Positions 22,141 through 30,346 of a stretch of 64,000 nucleotides of DNA are shown here, piece after piece. Origin of the DNA: Pelagerythrobacter rhizovicinus (lineage in GTDB: Bacteria; Pseudomonadota; Alphaproteobacteria; Sphingomonadales; Sphingomonadaceae). A program made the position numbers and the translations under genes. The DNA lies in the NCBI RefSeq assembly GCF_004135625.1, contig NZ_SDPV01000001.1, forward strand, positions 680,501 to 744,500, written 5' to 3'. The first letter of the stretch is position 1. Each line of letters begins with the position of its first letter. The notes under the pieces were generated by a model. The model was not told the origin of the DNA, made no database searches, and worked only from the letters and a program-made list of their open reading frames with translations.

Positions 22141-24860
22141 GACGGCTGGCGGTCCTTCGATTCCCGTACGGTTTCGGCCCCTGAAACACCTGCGGCCACC
22201 CGTTGTAAAGCTTCGGCCAGCGTCAACCTGATGACAGGCGTGCCGACAGGGAAGGCGCCGAGAAGCCTGCTGGGGAAAGCGGAGGAGAGCACGACGAAAT
22301 GGCCTGCGTCATCCTTCGAGCGGATCAGCCGCCCGAACGCCTGTGCCAGCCGCGCCCGGATAATGCGGTCGTCGTAGACGCTGCCGCCGCCCGCCGCGCG
22401 GCGCGCACGGTGGAGAATGTCGGGGCGGGGCCATGGGACCTGCTCCATGACCACGCAACGCAGCGAACGCCCGGGCACGTCCACCCCGTCGCGCAAGGCA
22501 TCGGTGCCAAGCAGGCTTGCCGCGGGATCGTCGCGGAAGATGTCGACCAGCGTGCCGGTGTCGATCGGATCGACGTGCTGCGCATAGAGCGGCAGGCCTG
22601 CGCGTGCGAGGCGGTCGGCGATCCGTCCGTGGACCGCGCGCAGGCGCCGCACTGCGGTAAACAGACCGAGCACGCCCCCGTTCGCAGCCTCGATCAGGCG
22701 CGCGTAAGCACCGGCGAGCGCCGGCAGGTCACCGCGCTTTATGTCGGTGACGATCAGCACCTCCGCGCGGGCGGCATAGTCGAACGGGCTCTCCGCGTGC
22801 GCGAGCATGGGCTCGATCTCGATGTGCGGCGCGCCCGAGCGTGCGATCGCGTTCTGCCAGTCGTCACCATCGCGCAGGGTGGCGCTGGTGAGCATGACCC
22901 CGTGCGCCGGTTCGAGCACGACGCGCGCGAAAGGCTTCATCGGGTCGAGCCAACGGCGGTGAATGCCCACGTCGAACTCGCGCGCTTCGCTGCGGTCGAC
23001 CGCCAGCCAATCCACGAACTCCGGGTCCGCCGGGCCGCCAAGCCGGTCCAGCAGGGCCTCCCATGCCTGGAGCAGGTCGACCCGCCAGGCGAGCGAATGG
23101 CGCGCGCCCTCGATCCGCGCGCGGCCTTGGCCGTCCAGCCAGTCCGGCGCGTCCTCGACGACCGCTTCCAGCCGCACGCCCAGCTTGACCAGCGGACGGC
23201 GGATAGCGGCGAGCGCGTCGCGCGCCGCCTGCGCCTGCTCCACGAGGCTACCCGGCAGGCCTGCTGCTTCAGTCTCTATGCCGTAGCCGGCTTCCTGCCC
23301 GCCGCTTTCGTCGCGCGCGTAAGTGCACGCTCGCACCGCCGCGAGGAGGGATTCGAGCGGGCCGTAGGGCTCTCCGTCGTTCAGGCGCTGGAGCCAGCCG
23401 TCGGACGGTAGTGCCTGCGCTGCTTCCAGCGCCGCCTCGATCGCCTCGCCGCCCGCATCGTCGTAGCTGGCCACGTCGGCGAGGCGGGCTGCAAGGCCCC
23501 TGCGGCGGCCGCGGTTCTTGCGTTCGGGCCCGACGATCCAGCGTCGGAGTTCGATCGCCTCCTGCCCTGTCAGCGCCGCCGCGAACGTGCTGTCGGCGGC
23601 GTCGAAGACGTGGTGCCCCTCGTCGAACACGATCCGCGTCGGCCGCTGGGCGTGGTCGCGTCCGCGCGCGGCGTTGATCATCACCAGCGCGTGGTTGGCG
23701 ATGACGAGGTCGGCCTGGGCGGAGGCGCGCGCGGCGCGTTCGATGAAGCATTTGCGATAGTGCGGGCAGCCGGCATAGACGCATTCGCCGCGCTGGTCGG
23801 TCAACGCCGCGATTCCGCGCTTGCGGAACAGCGTGCCGAGCCAGCCCGGCAGGTCGCCGCCGATCATGTCCCCGTCGCGGCTATAGGCGGCCCAGCGCGC
23901 GACCAGATGCGCGAGGATCGCCGCGCGCCCGCCGAAGCCGCCCTGCAACGCATCCTCCAGATTGAGCAGGCAGAGGTAGTTCTCGCGCCCCTTGCGCACC
24001 ACGACCGGCTGAGTGCCGTCCGCGCGCCGTTCAGGCCACGCGCGGCGACTTTCCCCACGGAGCTGGCGCTGGAGGTTCTTGGTATAGGTTGAAACCCAGA
24101 CCGTGCCCCGCGCCGCCGAGGCCCAGAGCGAGGCAGGAGCCAGGTATCCGAGGGTTTTGCCGATGCCGGTCCCGGCCTGCGCCAGCAACAGGTGCGGCGC
24201 GGCGCGCTTCGCCCGCGGTGCAAAGACCTTGCCGACCTCGCGCGCGTAGAGACGTTGCCCTTCGCGGCGCTCCGATCCGGCGCCGGTGAGGTGCGCGAGT
24301 TGCGCCTCGATCTCCGGCTCCTCGATCAGCACCTGCCCGGGAGGGGGGCGGTCGGGCGCTTCCTCCCACTCCGGTAGGCGCGAGAACAGCCACTTTTCCG
24401 CCCGCTCCGGCCGCCCGACATGCGGCGCCAGCACCTGCGCCCAAGGCCAGCGCAGCCGCACGAGCGACTGGAGCGCCGACCACGCGCCCTCACGTTCCGT
24501 CCAGTCGGGGCTGGCGCAGGTCTCGAGCAGCGCACCGGCCGCCTGTTGGAGCAGCGCGGGCACGGCGTCATCGCTCGCCGGCTCTTCCAGCCCAAGCGCG
24601 TGAGCGAGCCCCTTGGGCGTCGGAACGCAGAAGCGAGCAGGGTGGATGAAGGCGAACAGCTCCAGCAGGTCGAGCCCCGAAAGATCGGGATAGCCCAGCC
24701 GGGTCGCGACCAGTGGCGCGTTGAGCAGCAGCACCGGCGTATCCGCCGCGGCCATGATCGCTTCGCCTTTGGAGCAGCCGCGCGTCGCGCCGTTGGCATC
24801 ACGCAGCCATGTTCCGGCATGGCTGGCATGGAGCGCGGGGAGAGGCACCGGTTCGGACAT
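22137..24860 (-). CDS. DinG/Rad3-family ATP-dependent DNA helicase
   Basis: A 907-residue superfamily 2 helicase. Walker A is AQAGTGIGKTLGYL near residue 245; motif II is FDEGHH; motif VI-like RLAQAFGRLIRSKDD is near the C-terminus. Between motifs Ia and II, GECVYAGCPHYRKC plus the Cys in ENYLCLLNLED suggest the four-cysteine iron-sulfur cluster of XPD/DinG helicases. The N-terminal ~230 residues precede the helicase core and are not a known nuclease to me. The ATG at 24860 gives MSEPVPLPALHASHAG; an in-frame ATG at 24926 adds 22 unlike residues. sixA follows with a 4-base overlap. Confidence 0.87.
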   Translation of the reverse strand: MSEPVPLPALHASHAGTWLRDANGATRGCSKGEAIMAAADTPVLLLNAPLVATRLGYPDLSGLDLLELFAFIHPARFCVPTPKGLAHALGLEEPASDDAVPALLQQAAGALLETCASPDWTEREGAWSALQSLVRLRWPWAQVLAPHVGRPERAEKWLFSRLPEWEEAPDRPPPGQVLIEEPEIEAQLAHLTGAGSERREGQRLYAREVGKVFAPRAKRAAPHLLLAQAGTGIGKTLGYLAPASLWASAARGTVWVSTYTKNLQRQLRGESRRAWPERRADGTQPVVVRKGRENYLCLLNLEDALQGGFGGRAAILAHLVARWAAYSRDGDMIGGDLPGWLGTLFRKRGIAALTDQRGECVYAGCPHYRKCFIERAARASAQADLVIANHALVMINAARGRDHAQRPTRIVFDEGHHVFDAADSTFAAALTGQEAIELRRWIVGPERKNRGRRRGLAARLADVASYDDAGGEAIEAALEAAQALPSDGWLQRLNDGEPYGPLESLLAAVRACTYARDESGGQEAGYGIETEAAGLPGSLVEQAQAARDALAAIRRPLVKLGVRLEAVVEDAPDWLDGQGRARIEGARHSLAWRVDLLQAWEALLDRLGGPADPEFVDWLAVDRSEAREFDVGIHRRWLDPMKPFARVVLEPAHGVMLTSATLRDGDDWQNAIARSGAPHIEIEPMLAHAESPFDYAARAEVLIVTDIKRGDLPALAGAYARLIEAANGGVLGLFTAVRRLRAVHGRIADRLARAGLPLYAQHVDPIDTGTLVDIFRDDPAASLLGTDALRDGVDVPGRSLRCVVMEQVPWPRPDILHRARRAAGGGSVYDDRIIRARLAQAFGRLIRSKDDAGHFVVLSSAFPSRLLGAFPVGTPVIRLTLAEALQRVAAGVSGAETVRESKDRQPS

Positions 24861-25021
24861 CGGCGGACGATGCGCGAGAGAGAACGGAAAGTAAACATGA
24901 GCGACGAATTCGCAAAACAACGGCAACGCCTGAACGCATGAAGGCCGCGTCCCGTCGCGAAATCAAGCCGGGGAATGCCACGAAATCAACAGCTCATGGC
25001 TTCCTGAACGGCAGATAAACA

Positions 25022-25047
25022 GGAACGTGGCAGAAATGTGCCGCGTT
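25022..25047 (+). promoter_or_regulatory. candidate EcfG general-stress promoter
   Basis: GGAAC at 25022-25026, 17 bases, CGTT at 25044-25047. This is an exact match to the consensus of EcfG-type sigma factors in alphaproteobacteria (GGAAC-N16/17-CGTT). It lies 12 bases before the ATG at 25060, so the transcript leader would be very short. Such a match is expected about once per window by chance, but only rarely in an intergenic position on the right strand. Confidence 0.5.
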
Positions 25048-25059
25048 TTTCCGGTTACT

Positions 25060-26097
25060 ATGCTCAAAACCAGACACCACCTCCGCAGCGCCCCCATCGC
25101 GATCGCCGCGATGCTCGCGCTAGGCAGCACTTCGGCTTCTGCCCAATCGACGCCGGCCACCCCGACGGCGAGTGCGCCGTCTGAGCCGATCGTCCTCCAG
25201 TTGCCGGTCGCGCCAACGACTACTGCGCCCGCCACCGCCAGTCCGAGCACCACCGTCGCCACGCCTCCCGCGACGCAACCGCTGGGCGTCGTACTCGATC
25301 TGCCGCCGGCGCCCGCTGCCGACGAGACCGAGCCCGAAGCCGCGGCAAGTGCGCCGCGGACGAGGGCGGCAGGATCGCTCGCCGAACCCGAACCCGCTTC
25401 GGAACGCCTGGCGCCCCCGGCGGCCGCACGCGATCCCGCACCGGCCGCAGCGCTAATCTCGGCTGAAGCCGACGCTCGTGCGACGGAGGTTTCACTCCCG
25501 GCCGAGGCGGCAGCTGCATCGGCGCCACCGGCGGCCGGTATCCCTGAACCTGCGGCGATCGAACCGGTGCCCGATGCAGAACCTGACTGGATCGCCCTGA
25601 TCGCTCTGGCTCTCGTCGGGCTGATCCCGCTCACCCTGGCGTTCCTCGCCTTCGCCTGGTTCCGCCGCCGGTCGCGCCGGGCGGGCAAACTCGAAATGGC
25701 TGCGGCGGAACGCCAGGCCGAGCCGGGTGCAACGGCGCCGATCGAGAACGAACCGGTTCCGGTCGCCGCCGGCCGCGGGTCTGAGCCGGAGCGCGCTCGG
25801 GAAGCCCGCGGTCTGCTCGATTCCTATCGCAGCCACCCCGCGACCGGCGCGGCAGTGGTGCTGCCGCCGGAGCTTCCGGAAACCTTCGAGGAGCGCGATG
25901 CGCTGCTCAAACAGATGATCGCGGCCAAGCCTGATCGTGCCAACCCGTTCCGCTCGACGAGGGCGCGGGCCCGGCGTGCGCGACTGATCCTCCAGTCGCT
26001 CGGGCGCAAGTTCGAGAACGTCCGCCCGCGGATCGACCTGAGCGAGTACACCGCGAACTGGCCGGCTTTGGCGCGGCGCCCAGTGCGCCACGCCTGA
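25060..26097 (+). CDS. exported, single-pass membrane protein with Ala/Pro-rich periplasmic part
   Basis: I do not recognise this 345-residue protein. Residues 1-28 look like a cleavable signal (IAIAAMLALGSTSASAQ). Residues 30-175 are low-complexity Ala/Pro/Thr/Glu. A membrane helix spans about 177-200 (IALIALALVGLIPLTLAFLAF), followed by FRRRSRR as a positive-inside stop. The cytoplasmic tail ends in a conserved-looking segment with ERDALLKQMIAAKPDRANPF and LILQSLGRKF. GTG 25027 and ATG 25036 are possible starts, but they fall inside the candidate EcfG promoter, which favours 25060. The context offers no function; a general stress role is inference. Confidence 0.7.
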   Translation: MLKTRHHLRSAPIAIAAMLALGSTSASAQSTPATPTASAPSEPIVLQLPVAPTTTAPATASPSTTVATPPATQPLGVVLDLPPAPAADETEPEAAASAPRTRAAGSLAEPEPASERLAPPAAARDPAPAAALISAEADARATEVSLPAEAAAASAPPAAGIPEPAAIEPVPDAEPDWIALIALALVGLIPLTLAFLAFAWFRRRSRRAGKLEMAAAERQAEPGATAPIENEPVPVAAGRGSEPERAREARGLLDSYRSHPATGAAVVLPPELPETFEERDALLKQMIAAKPDRANPFRSTRARARRARLILQSLGRKFENVRPRIDLSEYTANWPALARRPVRHA

Positions 26098-26115
26098 CCC
26101 GCGAGGGTCGCAGGG

Positions 26116-26143
26116 AAGGGGCGCTCCGCAAGGGGCGTCCCTT
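26116..26143 (+). terminator. terminator after the membrane protein gene
   Basis: AAGGGGCG (26116-26123) pairs with CGTCCCTT (26136-26143) with one G-U pair, a 12-base loop and a short T-rich tail. It lies 18 bases after the stop at 26097 and before lysS. Confidence 0.5.
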
Positions 26144-26200
26144 TTCGTGTGGCGTGCCTTCGCACTTGCAACATCGGCTGCCTTGCGCGAGAGGCGGGCC

Positions 26201-27835
26201 ATGACCGAGCAGACCCTGATCGAAGCCGCCCGCGTGTCCAAGGCCTGGCCGTTCCAGGAGGCGCAGCGTCTGCTCAAGCGTTATCCCGACGGAAAGCCCG
26301 GCGGCGCTCCGGTGCTGTTCGAAACCGGCTACGGCCCTTCGGGTCTGCCGCATATCGGCACTTTTCAGGAAGTCCTGCGCACCACGCTCGTGCGCCGCGC
26401 CTATGAAGCGTTGATCGGGGCGAAGCCGGAGGACGGCAAGACGCGTCTCGTCGCGTTCTCGGACGACATGGATGGGCTGCGCAAGGTGCCCGACAACGTA
26501 CCCAACCGCGACATGCTCGCCGGGCACCTCGGCAAGCCGCTGACGCGCATCCCCGATCCGTTCAACGCGGGCTTCGACAGCTTTGCCCACCACAACAACG
26601 CCAAGCTGCGCGAATTCCTCGACCGCTTTGGGTTCGAGTACGAATTCATGTCGTCGAGCGAGCACTACAATTCGGGCGAGTTCGACGATGCGCTGCGACA
26701 GGTGCTGCGCAGCAATCAGGCGATCCTGGAGATCATGCTGCCCACACTGCGCGAGGAGCGGCGCAAGACTTACTCACCGGTGCTGCCGATCAGCCCGACC
26801 ACGGGCGTCGTGCTGCAGGTGCCGGTCGAGGTCGTCGATGCGGAAGAAGGCATCGTCCGCTTTACGGACGAGGACGGGACCGTGGTCGAGCAATCGGCGC
26901 TCGGCGGCATGGCCAAGCTGCAGTGGAAGGTCGACTGGGCGATGCGCTGGTACGCGCTCGGCGTCGATTACGAGATGTGCGGCAAGGACCTGACCGACAG
27001 CGTCACCCAGTCGGGCAAGATCGTCCAGGTGCTTGGCGGCCGCAAGCCGGAAGGGCTGATCTACGAGCTGTTCCTCGATGCCAACGGCGAGAAGATATCC
27101 AAGTCGAAGGGCAACGGGCTGACCATCGAGGAATGGCTCACCTACGGCAGCGAGGAGAGCTTGGGGTTCTATATCTTCCCCAATCCCAAGAGCGCCAAGC
27201 AGCTCCACGTCGGCGTGATCCCGCGCGCCGTGGACGATTACTGGCAGTTCCGCGCGCGCCTGCCGGAGCAGGAGCTCGACAAGCAGCTCGGCAACCCGGC
27301 GTGGCACCTGCTGCGCGCGAACGGCGGGTTCGAAGGTTCGGAGGCTCCCGGCGCCGGCGACACATTACCCGTGACCTATGGGTTGCTGCTCAACCTCGTC
27401 GGCGTGCTTGGCGCTGGTGCAACGCGCGAGCAGGTCTGGTCGTACCTCGGCAACTACATCGCCGATCCCGATCCTGCGAAGCACCCCGAGCTCGATGTGC
27501 TGGTCGGCACGGCGCTTGCCTACAACCGCGACTTCGTTGCCCCGACGCTGGAGCACCGCGCGCCGACCGCAAATGAGGCGGCGGCATTGCGCAAGCTCGA
27601 CGACGCGCTGGCGGACGTCGCAGCGGAGAGCTCGGCGGAGGACCTGCAGACCATCGTCTACGAGATTGGCAAGGACGAGCAGTTCGGCTTCGAATCGCTG
27701 CGCGAATGGTTCCGGGCGCTTTATGAAACGCTGCTCGGTTCGAGCCAGGGCCCGCGCATGGGCAGCTTCATCGCGCTCTACGGGATCGAGAACACGCGCA
27801 AGCTCATCGCCGAGGCGCTGGAACGAGCGCAATAA
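26201..27835 (+). CDS. lysS: lysine--tRNA ligase, class I
   Basis: A 544-residue class I lysyl-tRNA synthetase, the archaeal-type enzyme used by most alphaproteobacteria in place of the class II form. The HIGH-like motif is PSGLPHIGT near residue 47 and the KMSKS motif is EKISKSKGNG. It charges tRNA-Lys. The ATG at 26201 follows GAGAGGCGGG; the open frame back to 26147 is not family-like. The alpha-helical C-terminal domain (ALYGIENTRKLIAEAL) is complete. Confidence 0.95.
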   Translation: MTEQTLIEAARVSKAWPFQEAQRLLKRYPDGKPGGAPVLFETGYGPSGLPHIGTFQEVLRTTLVRRAYEALIGAKPEDGKTRLVAFSDDMDGLRKVPDNVPNRDMLAGHLGKPLTRIPDPFNAGFDSFAHHNNAKLREFLDRFGFEYEFMSSSEHYNSGEFDDALRQVLRSNQAILEIMLPTLREERRKTYSPVLPISPTTGVVLQVPVEVVDAEEGIVRFTDEDGTVVEQSALGGMAKLQWKVDWAMRWYALGVDYEMCGKDLTDSVTQSGKIVQVLGGRKPEGLIYELFLDANGEKISKSKGNGLTIEEWLTYGSEESLGFYIFPNPKSAKQLHVGVIPRAVDDYWQFRARLPEQELDKQLGNPAWHLLRANGGFEGSEAPGAGDTLPVTYGLLLNLVGVLGAGATREQVWSYLGNYIADPDPAKHPELDVLVGTALAYNRDFVAPTLEHRAPTANEAAALRKLDDALADVAAESSAEDLQTIVYEIGKDEQFGFESLREWFRALYETLLGSSQGPRMGSFIALYGIENTRKLIAEALERAQ

Positions 27836-27850
27836 GAGTACCGCAAGCGT

Positions 27851-27923
27851 GCTCCTGCGAAGGCAGGGGCCTCAGGCCGCTGGCGGAGCGCCGGTGGTAC
27901 GAGGTCCCAGCCTTCGCTGGGAC
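27851..27923. repeat. REPIN-like inverted repeat, family A (copy 2, diverged)
   Basis: Arms at 27851-27877 and 27901-27923 repeat the layout of 7075-7151: CTGCGAAGGCAG plus CCTCAGGC on the left and a clean CCCAGCCTTCGCTGGG on the right. It lies between convergent lysS and the 2OG oxygenase gene. Confidence 0.65.
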
Positions 27924-27977
27924 TCAAACCTAGAGATCCTCGCCTTGACGGGGCTCGTGCCGTATTTCGCGTTTGGC

Positions 27978-28646
27978 TCACCCCCACTTGCGGGTGCGGT
28001 ACCACTTCGTGATGACGTACTTCACGCCGCTTTCAACCGGTGTACCCGCGTGCATGGTGCCCTCGTTCGGCGTGCCGTCGGGCAGGGCGTTGTTCCACGT
28101 CAGCAGCACGCCGGGCTTCGGCGGGATCTTGATCTCGACTTCGGTGAAGTGCGTCTCGCCGCCGGCTTCAACCTGGTTGAGGAAGATCATCGCCGTCCAG
28201 CTCCGCTGGCCGCCGCGCTTGCGCTCCATCTTCCAGTAGTCTTCGGTGGTGTAGAACCAGTCGTTGTGCGGCTTGAACTCCTGGCCGGGCATGTAGCGCT
28301 GGCCCTGGATCGCCTCGCCCGTCTCGGGCTTCATGCCGAGCAGGTCGTCGATCCTTCGCGAGACGCCCGCCACGAACGGGTCGCGCGGGTCGAGATTGCC
28401 GGAATAGGAGGTGCGGAACCCCGTCGAATAGTCGGCGTCGTAGAGGGTGCTCGGCTGCGCGACGGCGTCGATCATCAGGATGAGCCGCTGGCATTCGGCT
28501 GGGCTCAGGAACTCCCCGACGGCGAAAATCTCCGCCTTGTCGGTCGGGACCTTGTAGGCTTGAGGATCGTCCTCGAGCCGTTTGCGGACGGAGGCACCGA
28601 CGCGCTTGAGCGCGTCCTTGTCGGGGATAGTCGCGGTCTTCGCCAT
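27978..28646 (-). CDS. 2-oxoglutarate/Fe(II) oxygenase (prolyl 4-hydroxylase-like)
   Basis: A 222-residue double-stranded beta-helix dioxygenase. Iron ligands are the HxD in FKPHNDWF and the distal His in GTMHAGTPVESGVKYVITKW, where the Lys binds 2-oxoglutarate. LYDADYSTGFRTSYSGNLDPRD matches the P4H-like substrate side. It hydroxylates a proline or another residue; the target is unknown. The ATG at 28646 has AGGGAAG upstream; an in-frame ATG at 28682 would add 12 residues. It is divergent from the cytochrome b gene. Confidence 0.88.
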   Translation of the reverse strand: MAKTATIPDKDALKRVGASVRKRLEDDPQAYKVPTDKAEIFAVGEFLSPAECQRLILMIDAVAQPSTLYDADYSTGFRTSYSGNLDPRDPFVAGVSRRIDDLLGMKPETGEAIQGQRYMPGQEFKPHNDWFYTTEDYWKMERKRGGQRSWTAMIFLNQVEAGGETHFTEVEIKIPPKPGVLLTWNNALPDGTPNEGTMHAGTPVESGVKYVITKWYRTRKWG

Positions 28647-28732
28647 ATCGCGCTTCCCTACCAGCGCTTCGGTATGCTTCAAGAGGCCTGGAGGCCGATG
28701 GGCAGCTCCATCGGATCAAAGGGAGATGGATC

Positions 28733-29290
28733 ATGAACGAAGCTTCGGGACATCGCTATCCGGGTGTGGCCATGTTGTTGCACTGGCTGCTGGCCATCGG
28801 CGTTTTCGCGCAATGGCGCATCGCGGTCGCGGCGGAGAACGCCCCCAACGATGAAGCGGGCAGCGAGATCATGGCCAACCACTTCTCGCTCGGCGCCACT
28901 CTGCTGGTACTCGTCCTGATACGTGTCGTATGGCGCTTCGTTCAGCCGAACCCGCCGCTCGCAGCGCATATTTCGACCTGGGAGCGGTGGCTGGCGAAGA
29001 TCACCCACACGCTGTTCTACGTCCTCCTGATCGTCATGCCGCTGGCCGGCTGGCTCGCCATGTCGAAATACGGAAACGGGGTGGACGTGTTCGGCATCCT
29101 CACGCTGCCCGCCATGCCGGTCGAAGCCGATCCCGAAGGTGCGCGCGAGATATTCCACATTCACGCGGCCGCGGGGATCACGCTGCTGGTGATCACCGCG
29201 ATCCACATCCTCGGCACGCTCAAGCACACGCTGATCGATCGCGACGGCAACCTGTTCCGTATGCTGCCGTTCGGAACGCCGAAGGCCTGA
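28733..29290 (+). CDS. cytochrome b561-family protein (CybB-like)
   Basis: A 185-residue, four-helix membrane cytochrome. Heme-ligating His residues are visible in VAMLLHWLLAIG, ANHFSLG, ITHTLFYVLL and FHIHAAAGITLLVITAIH. CybB proteins pass electrons between ubiquinol and periplasmic acceptors or superoxide. The ATG at 28733 has GGGAGATGG upstream. A strong terminator follows at 29306-29331. Confidence 0.9.
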   Translation: MNEASGHRYPGVAMLLHWLLAIGVFAQWRIAVAAENAPNDEAGSEIMANHFSLGATLLVLVLIRVVWRFVQPNPPLAAHISTWERWLAKITHTLFYVLLIVMPLAGWLAMSKYGNGVDVFGILTLPAMPVEADPEGAREIFHIHAAAGITLLVITAIHILGTLKHTLIDRDGNLFRMLPFGTPKA

Positions 29291-29305
29291 TGGCACATGC
29301 GAGAA

Positions 29306-29331
29306 CCCCCGCCGGTTCGCACCGGCGGGGG
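29306..29331 (+). terminator. terminator of the cytochrome b gene
   Basis: CCCCCGCCGGT (29306-29316), loop TCGC, ACCGGCGGGGG (29321-29331): a perfect 11-bp stem 15 bases after the stop. No long T tract. Confidence 0.75.
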
Positions 29332-29341
29332 CTTGCAAAGG

Positions 29342-29368
29342 GCTGCCGGGCTGAGAGACCCCGGCAGC
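29342..29368 (-). terminator. terminator of the RcnB-like gene
   Basis: GCTGCCGGG (29342-29350) pairs with CCCGGCAGC (29360-29368) around a 9-base loop, 13 bases beyond the end of the RcnB-like gene on the minus strand. Two adjacent hairpins thus insulate the convergent pair. Confidence 0.65.
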
Positions 29369-29381
29369 GGGGGAAAGCGGC

Positions 29382-30197
29382 TTACCAGAAGAAGTCGTAG
29401 ATCACGTCGACCACTTCGCCGGAATAGGTGTTCACCAGCAGCACGTCGTCATAGTAACGGACCCAGCGGTAGGGGCCGTATGCCGGCGGCAGGCGGTACT
29501 GCCACGGATCGTTGATCCAGTAGCGGTTGCTGTAGAACAGATTGCCGAGCCGGAACCCGATATTCACCCGGTTGTAGCGGTAATTGCGATAGGGCGAGTA
29601 GTAGCGACCGATGCGGTAGACGTGCCGGTTCGACGCGCGATAGCGATGCCAATCGTAACGATTGTTATCGCGCCAGCGGCGGTTCCACTCTCTGTGATCC
29701 CGCCGGTCGTCCCATCGGTCGCGGCGGTTATCGCGGCGATCTTCCCATCGGTCGCGGCGATTGTCCCGGCGATCATCCCAGCGGTCGCGCCGGTTGTCGC
29801 GCCGGTCGTCCCACCGGTCGCGGCGATTCTGATTGCGCTCCCGCCAGTTGTCCCGGCGGTCGTCGCGCCGATCGCTCCTTACAGGCCGGGCGCCGCTCTG
29901 TTCTACCGCACGGCGCATCGCATCCCAGCGAATTCGCTCGTTCTGTTGCCTGGCGCGCGGGGCGTCGTTGCCTCGCCTCGCGCTACGACGCTGATCGTTG
30001 CCGCGCTGTCTTGCCTGACGTGCTTCTCGACGCTGGCCGCGATCGCTCCGTGCCTGCGGGCGATCGCCCCGATCGCGCTGAGCGCGCTGTTCCGTTTCGG
30101 CAGAGGCGGCGAAGGCTTCGGCGGGCAGGGCGGTCAGCGCCATCGCACCTGCCACGGCCGCCATTGCGCTTCCCTTCAGAAATTGTCCAAGTGTCAT
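29382..30197 (-). CDS. RcnB-family periplasmic protein with Arg/Asp tandem repeats
   Basis: A 271-residue exported protein. Residues 1-30 form a signal peptide (AMAAVAGAMALTALPAEAFA). Then comes an Arg/Gln/Asp-rich stretch, including four tandem 11-residue units of the type NRRDRWDDRRD, and a C-terminal RcnB-like domain rich in Tyr/Trp/Arg (YGPYRWVRYYDDVLLVNTYS and GEVVDVIYDFFW). RcnB of E. coli is linked to nickel/cobalt homeostasis, but most alphaproteobacterial members are uncharacterised. The very basic and acidic repeat suggests binding of a polyanion or self-association; that is inference. The leader contains a GCCCT-TTT-AGGGC hairpin at 30260-30272. Confidence 0.8.
   Translation of the reverse strand: MTLGQFLKGSAMAAVAGAMALTALPAEAFAASAETEQRAQRDRGDRPQARSDRGQRREARQARQRGNDQRRSARRGNDAPRARQQNERIRWDAMRRAVEQSGARPVRSDRRDDRRDNWRERNQNRRDRWDDRRDNRRDRWDDRRDNRRDRWEDRRDNRRDRWDDRRDHREWNRRWRDNNRYDWHRYRASNRHVYRIGRYYSPYRNYRYNRVNIGFRLGNLFYSNRYWINDPWQYRLPPAYGPYRWVRYYDDVLLVNTYSGEVVDVIYDFFW
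29692..29823 (-). repeat. 4 x 33-bp in-frame tandem repeat in the RcnB-like gene
   Basis: Four units of 33 bases (29692-29724, 29725-29757, 29758-29790, 29791-29823), each encoding one NRRDRW(D/E)DRRD-like unit. The first is partly degenerate. The DNA copies differ at synonymous sites, so the repeat is not freshly amplified, but it is a candidate for length variation between strains. Confidence 0.85.
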
Positions 30198-30346
30198 CGT
30201 GGGTCTCCGTTCGTCGAGAACACCGCGCCCACCGCATGCGGCTCCTCTGATAAGATGGGGCCCTTTTAGGGCGGATCGAATGACCCGAAACTGAACCGGT
30301 GTGCAGGGTCAGTGTTCATGTTTGGCGTGATTTAGCTTAACAAGGA

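Noticed and set aside
24882-24896. LexA-like box GAAC-N7-AAAC before the DinG-type helicase
   Set aside because: One mismatch in eight to the alphaproteobacterial GAAC-N7-GAAC/GTTC-type box; chance is too high to call an SOS site without further support.
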